A DNA stretch of 64,000 bases from Nectonema munidae (taxonomy: Eukaryota > Nematomorpha > Nectonematoida > Nectonematidae). The translations under genes and the position numbers were made by a program. The notes beneath the pieces were generated by a model. It saw nothing but the letters and a program-made list of their open reading frames with translations, did not search any database and was not told where the DNA came from. Shown here one piece after another: positions 1-11,653 of the stretch (positions are counted from its first letter, which is position 1; every line of letters starts with the position of its first letter). Where the stretch lies: positions 1-64,000 of the forward strand of contig JAUIRK010000926.1 of the NCBI GenBank assembly GCA_030549495.1. The letters are read 5' to 3'.

Positions 1-241
1 AAACTTGCCAGCCTTATTATATATTTAAATGTGTAAATCGTAAAATGCTTAAAAAATATACTTAAAATAAAAATTTTCAAAAAATATTTTACATACATAT
101 TGAAAGCCACATTTCAAAAATTCTTCCTAAAAGTTCAAAAAATTTAACTTTGAAATTGCAGTTTTATTTCATAAAAACTATATGATTGGTTGAAATGTTT
201 ATGTAATCTATTATATAATAATATTAACGCAGGTATAGCGA

Positions 242-275
<34 letters not shown>

Positions 276-838
276 TATGTATATTTCACTTTTTTGCGTA
301 ACTTTTACCACACTTTTACACTTTGAAGCGCAAAAGTTTTGCGATGAAGGCGGCTTTTTCCCTTTTTTTTTTCACGTATCCACCTTATTTTGGATTCTGC
401 GTGTGTGCGTGATTGTATCATCACACCAAATTCTCTGCAATCGCCCGAGGCAGAGATGCAAATTTTGGCTTTTTTGGGCATTTTGGGCTTAGGATAATTT
501 TTTTTTTAAATTCACACCAATCACATTAAACTAAACATTATTATGAATAATAATTGCCCAAAAAATTTCTCTTTTTTATTTTCATTTTTTCGTGTGCGCG
601 TCTCAAAAATCACAATTTTTCACATTTTTAATCAAATTTTACTCATGTAACTAAAAATTATTTTTTTTTATTATTTTTGTGAAAGGATGCAGATTGAGTT
701 AAATTTTTTTCTAATATTTGAAATTTTTGAAAAATCTTTATTTTTCATATATTTTTTTCATTTTCCACAATTTGTCCAAAAAAATTATGCTTAAAATCAC
801 CGCATTTTATGCTTGAAACAAAATGTTATGCGAGAATT
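1..838. other. AT-rich noncoding DNA with (AT)n microsatellite
   Basis: The sequence is almost entirely A/T with many A and T homopolymers and an (AT)n run at about 245-273. The open frame at 190-492 is low complexity, encodes poly-Tyr/Ile from the microsatellite, and has no domain. No gene is supported here. Confidence 0.7.
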
Positions 839-1770
839 TTTTTTTAAAACATTTTAAACCATGCGCATCTTAAAGAGCATCCTTTTACCCACATTTTTCA
901 ATTATTTTTAGTTTTCAAAAAATTCAAAAATTTTTTTTATAACCCCTTGAACAACATGCACATTTTTGCCATTTTTCACTATATTTTAGCGTGTAAAATG
1001 AAGATTTAATTTTTTTTTTCAATTTTTTTTGCACATTCATAAAATATAACTGATATTTAAACACATTATGGTGAAAAAATTAGGAAAAAATTTTTTTGAT
1101 TTTTTAAAAAATTTTTTTTTGTCTAAATTTCCAAAATTTAACTTTGCAACAAAACTTTATGCGAGAAATTTTTTTAAAATCATTTTAAACCATGTCTATC
1201 TTAAAAAACATCCTTTTACCTACATTTTTGAATTATTTTTAGTTTTTAAAAAATTCAAAATTTTTTTTTATAACCCCTTGAACATGATGCACAATTTTGC
1301 CATTTTTCACTATATTTTAGCGTGTAAAATGAAGATTTAAATTTTTTTTTCAATTTTTTTTGCACATTCATAAAATATAACTGATATTTAAACACACTAT
1401 GGTGAAAAAATTTGGAAAAAATTATTTTTATTTTTAAAAAAAAATTTTTTTTTGTCAAAATTTTAAAAATTTAACTATACAACAAAAATGCCAGAAATTT
1501 TTTAAAAATCATTTTAAACCAAGCCTATCTTAAAAAACATCCTTTTACCTACATTTTAAATTATTTTTAGTTTTCAAATAAATTCAAAAAAAATTTTTAT
1601 AACACCTTGAACAATATGCACATTTTTGACATTTTTTACTATATTTTAGCGTGTAAAATGAAGAATAAAATTATTTTTTCAATTTTTTTTTCACATTCAT
1701 AATATATAATTGATATTTAAACATACTACGGTGGAAAAATTTAGAAATAATTTTTTTAATTTTTTTGAAA
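839..1770. repeat. Tandem repeat, period about 330 bp, three copies
   Basis: A marker word beginning CCATG/CCAAG followed by a CTATCTT-like stretch recurs at about 859, 1190 and 1519, so the period is 329-331 bp. Each copy carries the same order of landmarks, including ATATTTTAGCGTGTAAAATG. Copies are clearly related but have small indels in the homopolymers. A fourth copy at about 3447 begins the second large duplicate. This looks like satellite-type DNA and no coding is seen. Confidence 0.8.
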
Positions 1771-2690
1771 AATTGTAGGGGGTACCTTTGAAAAATTTTC
1801 GAAAAATTTTAAACTTATCCAATTTTCTATTTTATTATTTCATTTTAAAGAAAATTTTATACTGATTACGAAAATGTAAAAATATATTAAATTAAACATT
1901 TTTTAAATACTTTTTTTAGCCTTTGAACTTGAAAAAATGACAAAAAATTCAATTTTGACCTCAAAAAAAATTAAAAAATCATTCGATTCATTTCAAACAA
2001 ATTACATATTTGGAATCAGCGTATCAAACTCTACCAGAATACGCTTTTAAATTTTAATTTTTTTTTATTTTTCAATTTTCCGATTTTTCAGGCCTTTTCA
2101 GCGCGCTCAAAATTAGACTTTTATCACTTTTCATATATTCAACCAAAAATCAAGTTTTTTATATTTTTAGAATCCTCTTATCATTCTGAATAACAATATT
2201 AACTTTATTTTACCATAAATCTTTTTATTCAAAAAAATTCATATATATATTTGTATATTTTGTATATACGTGCATAATGTACTTATTTTAACCAATCAAA
2301 AAAATTCATTTGCATTAAAAAAATTTTACATTCTCAATATCATCAAATTCAATTAATGGCTGATGATGGGTTTATTCATTCTTCCCAAGAAAGATAATAA
2401 ATTTATATGACTACTATTTCAAATCTATATTTTTAATAAAACAAGATTCTTTATTAAAGTTGTTTTTCTTAATTTATAAATTTAGTTTTTTTTAGATTTC
2501 TATAAATTGATACCTACTATTGATGATAATTTTTAAACAAACTAATAGTTTTATTAATAGATTTCCTTAAAATCTAAATTATTTAGTTTATAAATTTTAT
2601 TTTTCAATAATAGATTTCTATAATCTTAATTATTATTTAGTTTATAAATTTTATTTTTCTAAACTCTATTACCTAGAATCATGCGGTACA
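1499..2690. repeat. Segmental duplicate, copy 1 (about 1.2 kb)
   Basis: This stretch and 3427-4655 match over their whole length with few differences. Shared landmarks include GTGGAAAAATTTAGAAATAA, GCCTTTTCAGCGCGCTC and GCTGATGATGGGTTTATTC in the same order. Each copy runs into an array of the 36-bp minisatellite, so the duplicated unit is the end of the 330-bp repeat, about 1.1 kb of AT-rich sequence, then minisatellite. No gene is visible in it. Confidence 0.85.
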
Positions 2691-3418
2691 AACAATGATC
2701 TTTCACAGGACCTAGGATCATGCGATAACTGGACCTAGAATCACGCGTTACCAATGATCTTTCACAGGACTTGGATCACGCGGCACCAATGATCTTTAAT
2801 TGAACATAGAATCACGCGGTACCAATGATCTTTCACAGGACTTAGGATCACGTGTTAATTTCCTTAAAATCTAAATTATTTAGTTTATAAATTTTATTTT
2901 TCAATAATAGATTAGTTTATAAATTTTATTTTTCAATAATAGATTTCTATAATCTTAATTATTATTTAGTTTATAAATTTTATTTTTTTAAACTCTATTA
3001 CCTAGAATCACGCGGTACCAATGATCTTTCACAGGACCTAGGATCACGTGTTCATTTCCTTAAAATCTAAATTATTTAGTTTATAAATTTTATTTTTCAA
3101 TAATAGATTAGTTTATAAATTTTATTTTTCAATAATAGATTTCTATAATCTTAATTATTATTTACTTTATAAATTTTATTTTTTTAAACTCTATTACCTA
3201 GAACACGCGGTACCAACAATGATCTTTCACAGGACCTAGGATCACGCGGTACCAATGATCTTTAACTGGACCTAGAATCACGCGGTACCAATGATCTTTA
3301 ACTGGACCTAGAATCACGCGGTACCAATGATCTTTAACTGGACCTAGAATCACGCGGTACCAATGATCTTTAACATGGGCGATATCAATGATTAAAATAA
3401 GTGGTACCAATGATCTGT
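2670..3418. repeat. 36-bp minisatellite array 1, interrupted by AT-rich blocks
   Basis: The unit contains ATCACGCGGTACCAATGATC, then CTTTAACTGG or CTTTCACAGG, then ACCTAGA. The array is broken several times by an AT-rich block containing TTATTTAGTTTATAAATTTT, which also occurs before each array. The period of 36 is divisible by three, so one minus-strand frame stays open and spells a 12-residue repeat (VKDHWYRVILGP). There is no sign this is translated. Confidence 0.9.
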
Positions 3419-3426
3419 GTAGATGA

Positions 3427-4655
3427 TTTTAAAAATCATTTTAAGCCATGCCTAACTTAAAGACCACCCTTTTACCTACATTTTTAAATTATTTTTAGTT
3501 TTCAAATAAATTCAAAAAAATTTTTTATAACACCTTGAACAATATGCACATTTTTGACATTTTTTACTATATTTTAGCGTGTAAAATGAAGAATAAAATT
3601 ATTTTTTCAATTTTTTTTTCACATTCATAATATATAATTGATATTTAAACATACTACGGTGGAAAAATTTAGAAATAATTTTTTTAATTTTTTTGAAAAA
3701 TTGTAAGGGGGTACCTTTACAAAATTTTCGAAAAATTTTAAACTTATCCAATTTTCTATTTTATTATTTCATTTTAAAGCAAATTTTATACTGATTACGA
3801 AAATGTAAAAATATTTTAAATTAAACATTTTTTAAATACTTTTTTTAGCCTTTGAACTTGAAAAAAGGACAAAAAATTCAACTTTGACCTCAATAAAAAT
3901 TAAAAAATCATTCGATTCATTTCAAACAAATTACATATTTGGAATCAGCGTATCAAACTCTATCAGAATACGCTTTTAAATTTTACTTTTTTTTTATTTT
4001 TCAATTTTCCGATTTTTCAGGCCTTTTCAGCGCGCTCAAAATTAGACTTTTATCACTTCTCATATATTCAACCAAAAATCAAGTTTTTTATATTTTTAGA
4101 ATCCTCTTATCATTCTGAATAACAATATTAACTTTATTTTACCATAAATCTTTTTATTCAAAAAAATTCATATATATATTTGTATATTTTGTATATACGT
4201 GCATAATGTACTTATTTTAACCAATCAAAAAAATTCATTTGCATTAAAAAAATTTTACATTCTCAATATCATCAAATTCAATTAATGGCTGATGATGGGT
4301 TTATTCATTCTTCCCAAGAAAGATAATAAATTTATATGACTACTATTTCAAATCTATATTTTTAATAAAACAAGATTCTTTATTAAAGTTGTTTTTCTTA
4401 ATTTATAAATTTTGATTTTTTTTTAGATTTCTATAAATTGATACCTACTATTGATAATAATTTTTAAATAACTAATGGTTTTATTAATAGATTCCCTTAA
4501 AATCTAAATTATTTAGTTTATAAATTTTATTATTCAATAATATATTTCTATAATCTTAATTATTATTTAGTTTATAAATTTTATTTTTCAATAATATATT
4601 TCTATAATCTTAATTATTATTTAGTTTATAAATTTTATTTTTTTAAACTCTATTA
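3427..4655. repeat. Segmental duplicate, copy 2
   Basis: Second copy of the segment at 1499-2690, in direct orientation. It starts inside a 330-bp repeat copy and ends at the second minisatellite array. The high similarity suggests a fairly recent tandem duplication or gene-conversion-like homogenisation of a larger repeat unit of about 1.95 kb. Confidence 0.85.
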
Positions 4656-5335
4656 CCTAGAATCACGCGGTACCAACAATGATCTTTCACAGGACCTAGG
4701 ATCACGCGGTACCAATGATCTTTAACTGGACCTAGAATCACGCAGTACCAATGATCTTTAACTGGACCTAGAATTACGCGGTACCAATGATCTTTAACTG
4801 GACCTAGAATCACGCGATACCAATGATCTTTAACTGGACCTATAGGATCACGCGGTACCAATGATCTTTAACTGGACCTATAGGATCACGCGGTACCAAT
4901 GATCTTTAACTGGATCTATAGGATCACGCGGTACCAATGATCTTTAACTGGACCTATAGGATCACGCGGTACCAATAATCTTTAACTGGACCTAGAATCA
5001 CGCGATACCAATGATCTTTAACTGGACCTATGAATCACAGTACCAATGATCTTTCACAGGACCTAGGATCATGCGGTACCAATGATCTTTAACTGGACCT
5101 AGAATCACGCGGTACCAATGATCTTTAACTGGACCTATGAGTCACAGTACCAATGATCTTTAACTGGACCTAGAATCACGCGGTATCAATGATCTTTAAC
5201 TGGACCTATGAATCACAGTACCAATGATCTTTCACAGGACCTAGGATCACGCGGTACCAATGATCTGTCACACGTCCTAGAATCATAGTACCAATGATCT
5301 GTCACACGTGCAAGAATCACGCGTGCAATCTTTTT
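4655..5335. repeat. 36-bp minisatellite array 2
   Basis: About 18 head-to-tail copies of the unit in array 1, here mostly uninterrupted. Variants lose part of the unit, for example copies with ACCTATGAATCACAGTACC. Toward the 3' end the copies diverge (CTGTCACACGTCCTAG). The array is followed by a short GGTCTC...GAGACC hairpin at about 5358-5380 and an (AAT/ACT)n stretch to about 5435. Confidence 0.9.
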
Positions 5336-5708
5336 GAGATGCCTATAATCCAAACAGGTCTCGAGCGAAGCGAGAGACCAAACACAGGGACCGTCTAGTA
5401 ATAATAATAATACTACTAATACTACCAATACTACTTTTTGGAAATTTTTACTTGTTTGATTTGAAGAAAGAATTCAACTGTTTTTCAATATTTCTTTTTT
5501 ATGATATATATATCATTAGAAAGCTTATCGTTTGCTACATACTCTAGAATAATTAATTTTTGCAAAAGTTTTAAAAAATTTTAATAAATGGACATTACTT
5601 CGAAAAATTTTGTCTAAATTTTTGAAAAAATTACGGACCACCTTTTTGTTTAAGCATAATGTGTCTTTTTTAAAAAAAAATTAAATGAAAATGGTGTCAT
5701 TGGAAAGG

Positions 5709-6375
5709 TATACTCTTTGTGGTTAACATAGGCTAGGTTATACAAATAAATATATTTTTATTTTTCCAAAATCTGCTTTTATGTGAGGTCAGTCAAGTTT
5801 TATCTAGTTTCAAAAAATACCAATAATAATTAACGTTCTTAATTTATAAAATATTTTTTGAATATTTTATATTCACAAAGGTAAAATATGATTTTTCACA
5901 TTTTAAAATTTCATAGTTAAAGAAAACTGTCGAAAATTAATATATATTTTTTACTTTTTATGGGTCAATAGTATAGGTCAGTATAATGTTTTTCTAATAA
6001 ATTAAAAATTATTTTTGAAGTGAAAAATGTTGATCGAATGTACAAGATTTGAAGCTATACTCTTTGTGGGTAAAATACGTTAGGTTTTACAAATAAATAT
6101 ATTTTTATTTTTTCAAAATCCGCTTTTATGTGAGGTCAGTCAACTTTTATCTAGTTTCAAAAAATACCAATAATTAACGTGATGAGTTTATATATTATTT
6201 CTTCAAAATTTTATATTCACAAAGGTAGAATATGGGTTTTAACATTTTAAAATGTCATAGTTAAATAAAACTGTCGAAAATTAATATATATTTTTTACTT
6301 TTTATGGGTCAGTAGAGGTCAGTATAATATTTTTCTAATAAATTTTAAAATTTTTTTCAAGTGAAAAATGTCGAT
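5709..6375. repeat. Tandem duplication, about 347-bp unit, two copies
   Basis: TATACTCTTTGTGG occurs at 5709 and 6056. Both are followed by a TAGGTT(A/T)TACAAATAAATATA stretch, the CTTTTATGTGAGGTCAGTCAA motif and a shared tail ending near GGTCAGTATAAT. No reading frame of note. Confidence 0.8.
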
Positions 6376-6890
6376 TAAATGTAAGAGTTTTGTTTGATAA
6401 TCGTAGTCTACTTTTATTTAGTTTAGATACAACCTTTCTAATTTTTAACGAAGGGCATTCGTTAAAAATTATACCGACAGTGTGCGAAGAATAAATCACT
6501 TTATTGATTGATTTTAGAGCATAATTATGCGAAGAAAGATGAACACATTTTGCATTACGCGTTTGTGAGCGCAGTGAATTCTTATCTCACATACGCTTCA
6601 CCACATCTTTAGCACGCGTGTGTGGTTTTGTCGATTGAATGTACGAGTTTTGTTGGATAATCGTAGTCTACTTTTATTTAGTTTAGATACAACCTTTCTA
6701 ATTTTTAACGAAGAGCATTCGTTATATTTATACCGACAGTGTGCGAAGAATAAATCACATTATTGATTGATTTTCTGAGCATAACTATGCGAAGAAAGAC
6801 GCACACATGTTGCATTACGCGTTTGTGAGCGCAGTGAATTCTTATCTCGCATACGCTTCACCACATCTTTAGCACGCGTGTGTGGTTTAT
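6369..6890. repeat. Tandem duplication, about 260-bp unit, two copies
   Basis: TGTCGATT starts each unit (6369 and 6629). The 3' half is of ordinary base composition in contrast to its surroundings, with ACCGACAGTGTGCGAAGAAT, GCGTTTGTGAGCGCAGTGAA and AGCACGCGTGTGTGG, and is strongly conserved between copies. No open frame is preserved in both copies. Function unknown. Confidence 0.8.
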
Positions 6891-7467
6891 TTTATCGGGC
6901 TAGTGTACGCTTAGTTTATTTGTAGTGTTCCTAGCTTAAATCTTAGTCAAATATTAAAACGCTTATAACTTTCACATTTCTCAACAAAATGCATCATGCG
7001 ATATACCAAATTAAAGCATTTTTTATGGCCTTTCAGAATACATTACTTATATCATAAGTACTTAAGAAATGCCATTTTACTGTTTTTATTTTCCATGGGC
7101 TTCATACCATTAATTAGCAGATAAGGGATGCATTTTAAACTAAAGCTCCTTTCATTAGGACAGATTTTTACCTATATTATGTGACAATTTCCAGAACAAT
7201 TATAAAACGACTCTACTCTCAGAATCTAAATTTATCTGTAGATTTTTATAAAATAGTATTAGTTTTTCCATTTTTTTATAAATTAACCTTCGTTTTTTTT
7301 ATTGGTCAGTATAATCTTTTTCTAATAAATTTAAAATTATTTAAAAATATAAGATATATATATATATAGATATATTTAAAAAGAATAAATATTTTTTGAT
7401 TTGAACATTTTTCGATTCTTTGAAAGCGTCAGATTTTCAAATTTTCGAATTGTATATTCGCTATTAA

Positions 7468-7696
7468 CCCGTTAACGCCCAATGTCGACTATAGTCGACT
7501 TTCTCTCTCTATTTAGCCTCTTCGTTTTCGAAGGTTGGCATGAACCCTTTCTTCAATATATTCTTGACAGTTCTTTCTGTATTTTTCTCTATAGTCAACT
7601 TTACAAAAATAAAATCGTCTGCGTTTATCAAAGCTCTTTAATACAAATCTTCTGCTTTACATTAGATATCGTCTGATTATTCTGGTCGTTAACGGG
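7468..7696. mobile_element. piggyBac-like MITE (TTAA site)
   Basis: A 229-bp element whose ends are the inverted repeat CCCGTTAACG(A/C)CCA, preceded by TTAA at 7464-7467 and followed by TTAG. A perfect 16-bp palindrome GTCGACTATAGTCGAC lies 16 bp from the left end (7484-7499). The interior has TCGTCTGC-like motifs. It has no coding capacity. The TTAA site and CCC ends point to mobilisation by a piggyBac-type transposase (inference). Confidence 0.8.
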
Positions 7697-7921
7697 TTAG
7701 AAGTGTATATGAACAAGGCTGGTATAATAAAGTGAAAACTGGAAGAGCAAAAATTCAAGCACTTCTCCAAAATTTAAATTTTGAAAGTTACAACTTTGTA
7801 GAATTGTCGTGAAATCAAAATAGTCGAGTATATTTTAAATATTACACTCAAATCACAAAAGCCAAACATGCATGCACACATACACACTCATGGACATGAA
7901 GAGACAGATACAGGTGTATAC

Positions 7922-8043
7922 CCAATTTTGGCTTATATGTGAAGTTGATATTGAGAGCTATTTTGGGTTTTTTGCTCGAGGCCAAAGAATTCTTAACGTA
8001 GACCCTGCTGGCGGAAGAAGCGGATGCTGGAACAATTGGCACT
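7922..8043 (-). CDS. Probable internal exon of an unrecognised host gene
   Basis: The minus strand has an acceptor-like TTTTCAG ending at 8044, then 122 bases open in one frame, then a donor-like GTATAC starting at 7921. The peptide runs VPIVPASASSASRVYVKN, then SLASSKKPKIALNIN, then FTYKPKLG. Third codon positions are rich in C and G (GCC, AGC, AGG, GTC, TAC, AAG), unlike the surrounding AT-rich DNA, which is the main reason to call it coding. The first base and last base are split codons. I do not recognise the protein and found no partner exon, because the flanks are MITEs and repeats. It may belong to a minus-strand gene whose other exons lie outside the window. Confidence 0.4.
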
Positions 8044-8144
8044 CTGAAAATCGCATACATAGCAACATCGCTGTAATTGTAGAAATATATTCACTTATGA
8101 TTCTGACTTTTTTATCGCTCCATATTCTCTGAGGTTAAAATGAA

Positions 8145-8274
8145 CGCGTTAAAGACCAGAATAATCAGACGATAACTAATGTAATGCAGAAGATTTGTAT
8201 TAAAAAGCATTAATAAATGCAGACGATTTATTTTTGTAAAATCGAGACATATATCGACTGTGGTCTATAACCGG
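8145..8274. mobile_element. piggyBac-like MITE, internally short copy
   Basis: Related to the right half of the 7468-7696 element in inverse orientation: starts CGCGTTAAAGACCAGAATAA, contains CAGACGA and GCAGAAGATTTGTATT, and ends ACCGG followed by TTAA (8275-8278). The left target copy has decayed to TGAA. Confidence 0.65.
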
Positions 8275-8840
8275 TTAAATAAAAAAGATAAATCAAATAT
8301 GGATTGAAGACAAAACAAAGCATTTTCATGTGGTATCTTTACTAAATTTTATATTTTGTTGATTTATGAAAAGGGGTTAGATGCGAATTCGCTCCAAGGA
8401 TTTAGTAAGCATCCAAGCTAAGGCGCATACCAAACTTTGCACATAAGGGACAAGAGTAGGCAGAACACGAAAAAGCGTAACTTTTTTCTTGTCACGAGAA
8501 GTAAGATCAATAATGTCAAATACTTTTTCTCACTAAATCAACAAAAAATTTAAGCAGTGAAATGTATTGTGTGGGGCATCGGTGAACACGAAAACAGCAC
8601 TAAATAAAAATGAAATAATTTAAAGCAAATGTGCACAAACCTAAGAAAATTAAAACGTTTGAAAAATGGATGAGTTAGTAGGTGTGATCAATATTATTAA
8701 TATACAAATAACAACATCAAAGTTGATATTTACCTGCAGGCAAATGCACTCAAATCAAAATTTAATACTGCACTCCCCCTAACCATGACAATTTGATCGC
8801 ATGTGAATAAATTAATTAATGCATCAAAGTGTTAACAATT

Positions 8841-8873
<33 letters not shown>

Positions 8874-8874
8874 A
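8841..8874. repeat. (GA)n microsatellite
   Basis: A nearly pure AG dinucleotide run. The rest of 8280-9010 is nonrepetitive AT-rich sequence in which I see no gene. Confidence 0.95.
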
Positions 8875-9022
8875 AATGAGGTTTTTCCCTTATTCATATG
8901 GATGACACAGATCGTGGAGATGTATGATGGTAGAATAGTTCAGGTGAATTAAAAGCATAACATATCACATCACACCCCACTTTATCCATTAACACAACAG
9001 TTATCTTTGAAATAGTTAGTGG

Positions 9023-9292
9023 CAGTGGCGGATCCAAGCCTAGCCCCCCCCCCCTATGAAAAATGGCTTGGAAAATTACCCTTACTAATGTATACCCTTA
9101 CATGTAAAAAAATAAATTTTTGCAATTTATTCATGGCAAAATAATATTACAAATATGAAAACAGGTAATCAGCGATTCTAAAAGACATAATACAGCTGGC
9201 GTATTCTCTGAAGATTTTTAGCAAAATTGCAAAAAATTTAAATATATTTCGCCCCCCCCCCCCCTTATAAGAAATTTCTGGATCCGCCACTG
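9023..9292. mobile_element. hAT MITE with poly-C subterminal tracts
   Basis: A 270-bp element. The left end begins CAGTGGCGGATCCA and the right end closes TCTGGATCCGCCACTG, an inverted repeat of about 14 bp. The 8 bp before (GTTAGTGG, 9015-9022) and after (GTCAGTGG, 9293-9300) differ at one position, a typical hAT target duplication. Each end carries a C homopolymer of 11-13 just inside. The right end closely matches the right end of the hAT element at 24.6 kb, so that family is its likely source. Confidence 0.85.
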
Positions 9293-9299
9293 GTCAGTG

Positions 9300-9950
9300 G
9301 TATTGGAGTATCCAAAAAAAATTGGGAAAAAATCATTCGTCAGTGCGCAGGGCCTCCCCTCTTTTGTGCCTGCTTTAGGTTTCATTCCCCTCTCTATTCG
9401 CTACTCCCATAGAATGATTGGATTAAGGGCATTGTTACTTTATCTCCTGTCAATTTCCTAGGTTCTCTATACATTCTCTATGCCTTCCCTTAGTATAAAT
9501 AAGGAGATCTTTCTAAGTCCTTGTAGAGTTTAATAATAGACTAAAACTATTATAAAGGTTTCACTATCTTGCCTTGAGAGGATTACAGTCCTTAAAGGTC
9601 TATTGAAAGGATAGAGAAGTCTTTCCTTGCTCCTTTAGGTAACATATTGGAAGATTAGATGTAGTGTAGGGATAGCATCTGTTTAATGTAAATTTATTGC
9701 TACCAATTAAGGAGCGGACTGATGAACACATGGATTTAAATGCGATACTATAGTCCTCTATGCTATATACCTTTTTAAAATATGAAATACATTGTTGACG
9801 ACTCTTTGTGTTAATTAGCGTAAAATAATGTTTACAATTTCTAGGGAATAAGCACAATTAAAAAAATAACATGACTCGCTGCTACCAAGATGTTTTATTG
9901 ACAATATAGGCGGCATAGACATCGATCCCATAAAATTTTGCACACTTGTG
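9300..9950. other. Unassigned intergenic stretch
   Basis: Moderately complex sequence with a TATAAATAAG box at about 9496 and several short frames. I see no domain, no repeat ends and no exon I can support. Confidence 0.5.
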
Positions 9951-9953
9951 GAC

Positions 9954-10010
9954 CAGGGTTGTAAAGTCAGAGTCGGTGGAGTCTCACTGACTGGAGGAGT
10001 CTTAGATGGA
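9954..10010. mobile_element. hAT-type terminal remnant
   Basis: CAGGGTTGTAAAGTCAGAGT followed by CGGTGGAGTC resembles the end of hAT elements with 'AGTCGGAGTC' termini, and resembles the left end of the element at 13723. No partner end is seen nearby, so it is a truncated copy. Confidence 0.4.
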
Positions 10011-11177
10011 GCGGTAATATTATTGAGACTCGGATCTCATAAATAGTTACCTTCGTATGTGTTAGATTAAAAAATAAATCCATAGACACTTTTTTTAGTG
10101 TGCAACGTTGCAAAAAAGTAACATATTTTTTAAATGAAATAAGAAATGCAAGGGTTGTTTAAAAATATTAAAACTCTGAACCTTTTATTATTCAATCCAA
10201 TAAAACACGTAAATAAAAAGGCTGGTTGTTCTATGGTCAACCAATAAGTTAGTTAGCGTGGAGTAGGAGGATAAATTGCATTCTGAGATCACATTCAAAA
10301 TTTTAATTCTCTCATATATATTAGTGTTCGAGATAGGATAGTATGGATAGTAATAATCAAAGATGCATTCAAAAATCATAATTATATACTTTCTTATTTC
10401 GTGTATTAAAAGCCATTATATGTCAAGAAGGTATAGATTTATAGTAAAATGGGAATGCAAAGACCAGGTACATCCAGTTAGGTATCAAAAGCGAGTAGTG
10501 AACGCGGTCGGTCCACAGAGGAACCAAAAGAGCCTTGATTCCCCAATGATAGTCACAAAGCTGATCTAAAAACGTATCAAACACATCCAAAAAACCTAGA
10601 TACTGTAAATAATAGTGGAAACCGAATGTCTAGGATTGGAACGCTAATCATTCAGCCAATGAGTAGAAGTCGTATGAATATTTAAAAATTAGTGCCTATG
10701 ATTATGATGATTTGGTTGGATATCATCAATATTTCGCAATTATTACAGCATTCCAATCCAAGGCTTCCCAAACACTCTCATAACAAATGTATATATAACT
10801 TTTATAAAAATTACTCACAAAAAACATAAATTGCATAGTGAATTAAAACATTTATCCACAAATTAACAAAAAAGGCGTTGAGTGTTAAATCAAGTTTTTT
10901 GTTTAAATGTGAATATTTAAAAATCATAGGTCTTTTTTTTTTAAGTTTCTAGTTTCATTTTTAATCGCCCTGGCATAGAGCACTGCCCGGCCAACAAGAA
11001 CGTTTGCATTTTTAGAAAACGCGGCCATAACACTGTCTTTTTTGAATATGCTTTAAACCGACCCGCGACCCACATATATTTTTTAAATATTCCTTGAAAT
11101 CATGGGTACCTGCTCTTATTTTTCGCATAAGCATATAACTCCAAGCCCCCTTTCTTGACTGTTTTGAAATGCACTTA
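10011..11177. other. Intergenic sequence without supported genes
   Basis: Contains several 60-70 codon frames without recognisable domains. The fragment around 11049-11075 (GACCCGCGACCCAC) resembles decayed hAT ends. Nothing else is supported. Confidence 0.5.
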
Positions 11178-11653
11178 CCGTATATTTCGGTGTATAAGGC
11201 GACCTACAGAAAAGCTAGAAGGTAGATTTTTTATGATTTTTGCTAATATCTGAGGTATAAGTGGACCTCTAAAATACAGAACTCGTCTAAATTATTGGCT
11301 AGCCTAAGCAGCAGTGTAAAAGTTACCATATATAAAACAACGGGCATTAATTAAAGACTACTGGTATGTTATTACAAATGTTGTTATACTCACAATATGA
11401 AATAATATATGAGGTAGTATTAACATAAATCTCTATAGTTTACATACTCATATACTTTCACTTCTTTTTCTCTCTAATTCAGTCTGTTCCTAACTCCCCT
11501 CCTAACCAGATAAAATTCTTTAAATCCTGCACGAATATGCCACAAGATTTAAAGGTTTGCTTTTTGTTACTGTTATATAAGTCAACCCTCAATTTTGGGC
11601 CGATTGGGGGGGGGGGGGTGCTAAAAGGTCGACTTATACACCGAAATATACGG
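11178..11653. mobile_element. TA-flanked nonautonomous DNA transposon
   Basis: The ends are a long inverted repeat, about 25 of 26 bp: CCGTATATTTCGGTGTATAA followed by G(G/T)CGACC on the left, and its complement on the right. TA flanks both sides (11176-11177 and 11654-11655). A G13 run lies at about 11607. No transposase is present. The TA duplication suggests the Tc1/mariner/pogo group, but the family is not certain. Confidence 0.75.

Noticed and set aside
190-492. 100-codon plus-strand frame
   Set aside because: Low complexity; much of it is an (AT)n microsatellite and T-rich DNA.
5358-5380. GGTCTC...GAGACC hairpin as an attachment site or terminator
   Set aside because: An isolated imperfect palindrome at the end of the minisatellite; nothing links it to a mobile element or gene.
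3198-5428. Minus-strand frames with a 12-residue repeat
   Set aside because: Produced by the 36-bp minisatellite; periodic by construction, no start context or domain.
9470-9560. TATAAATAAG box followed by possible transcription start
   Set aside because: No downstream gene and no paired repeat; TATA-like words are frequent in DNA this AT-rich.
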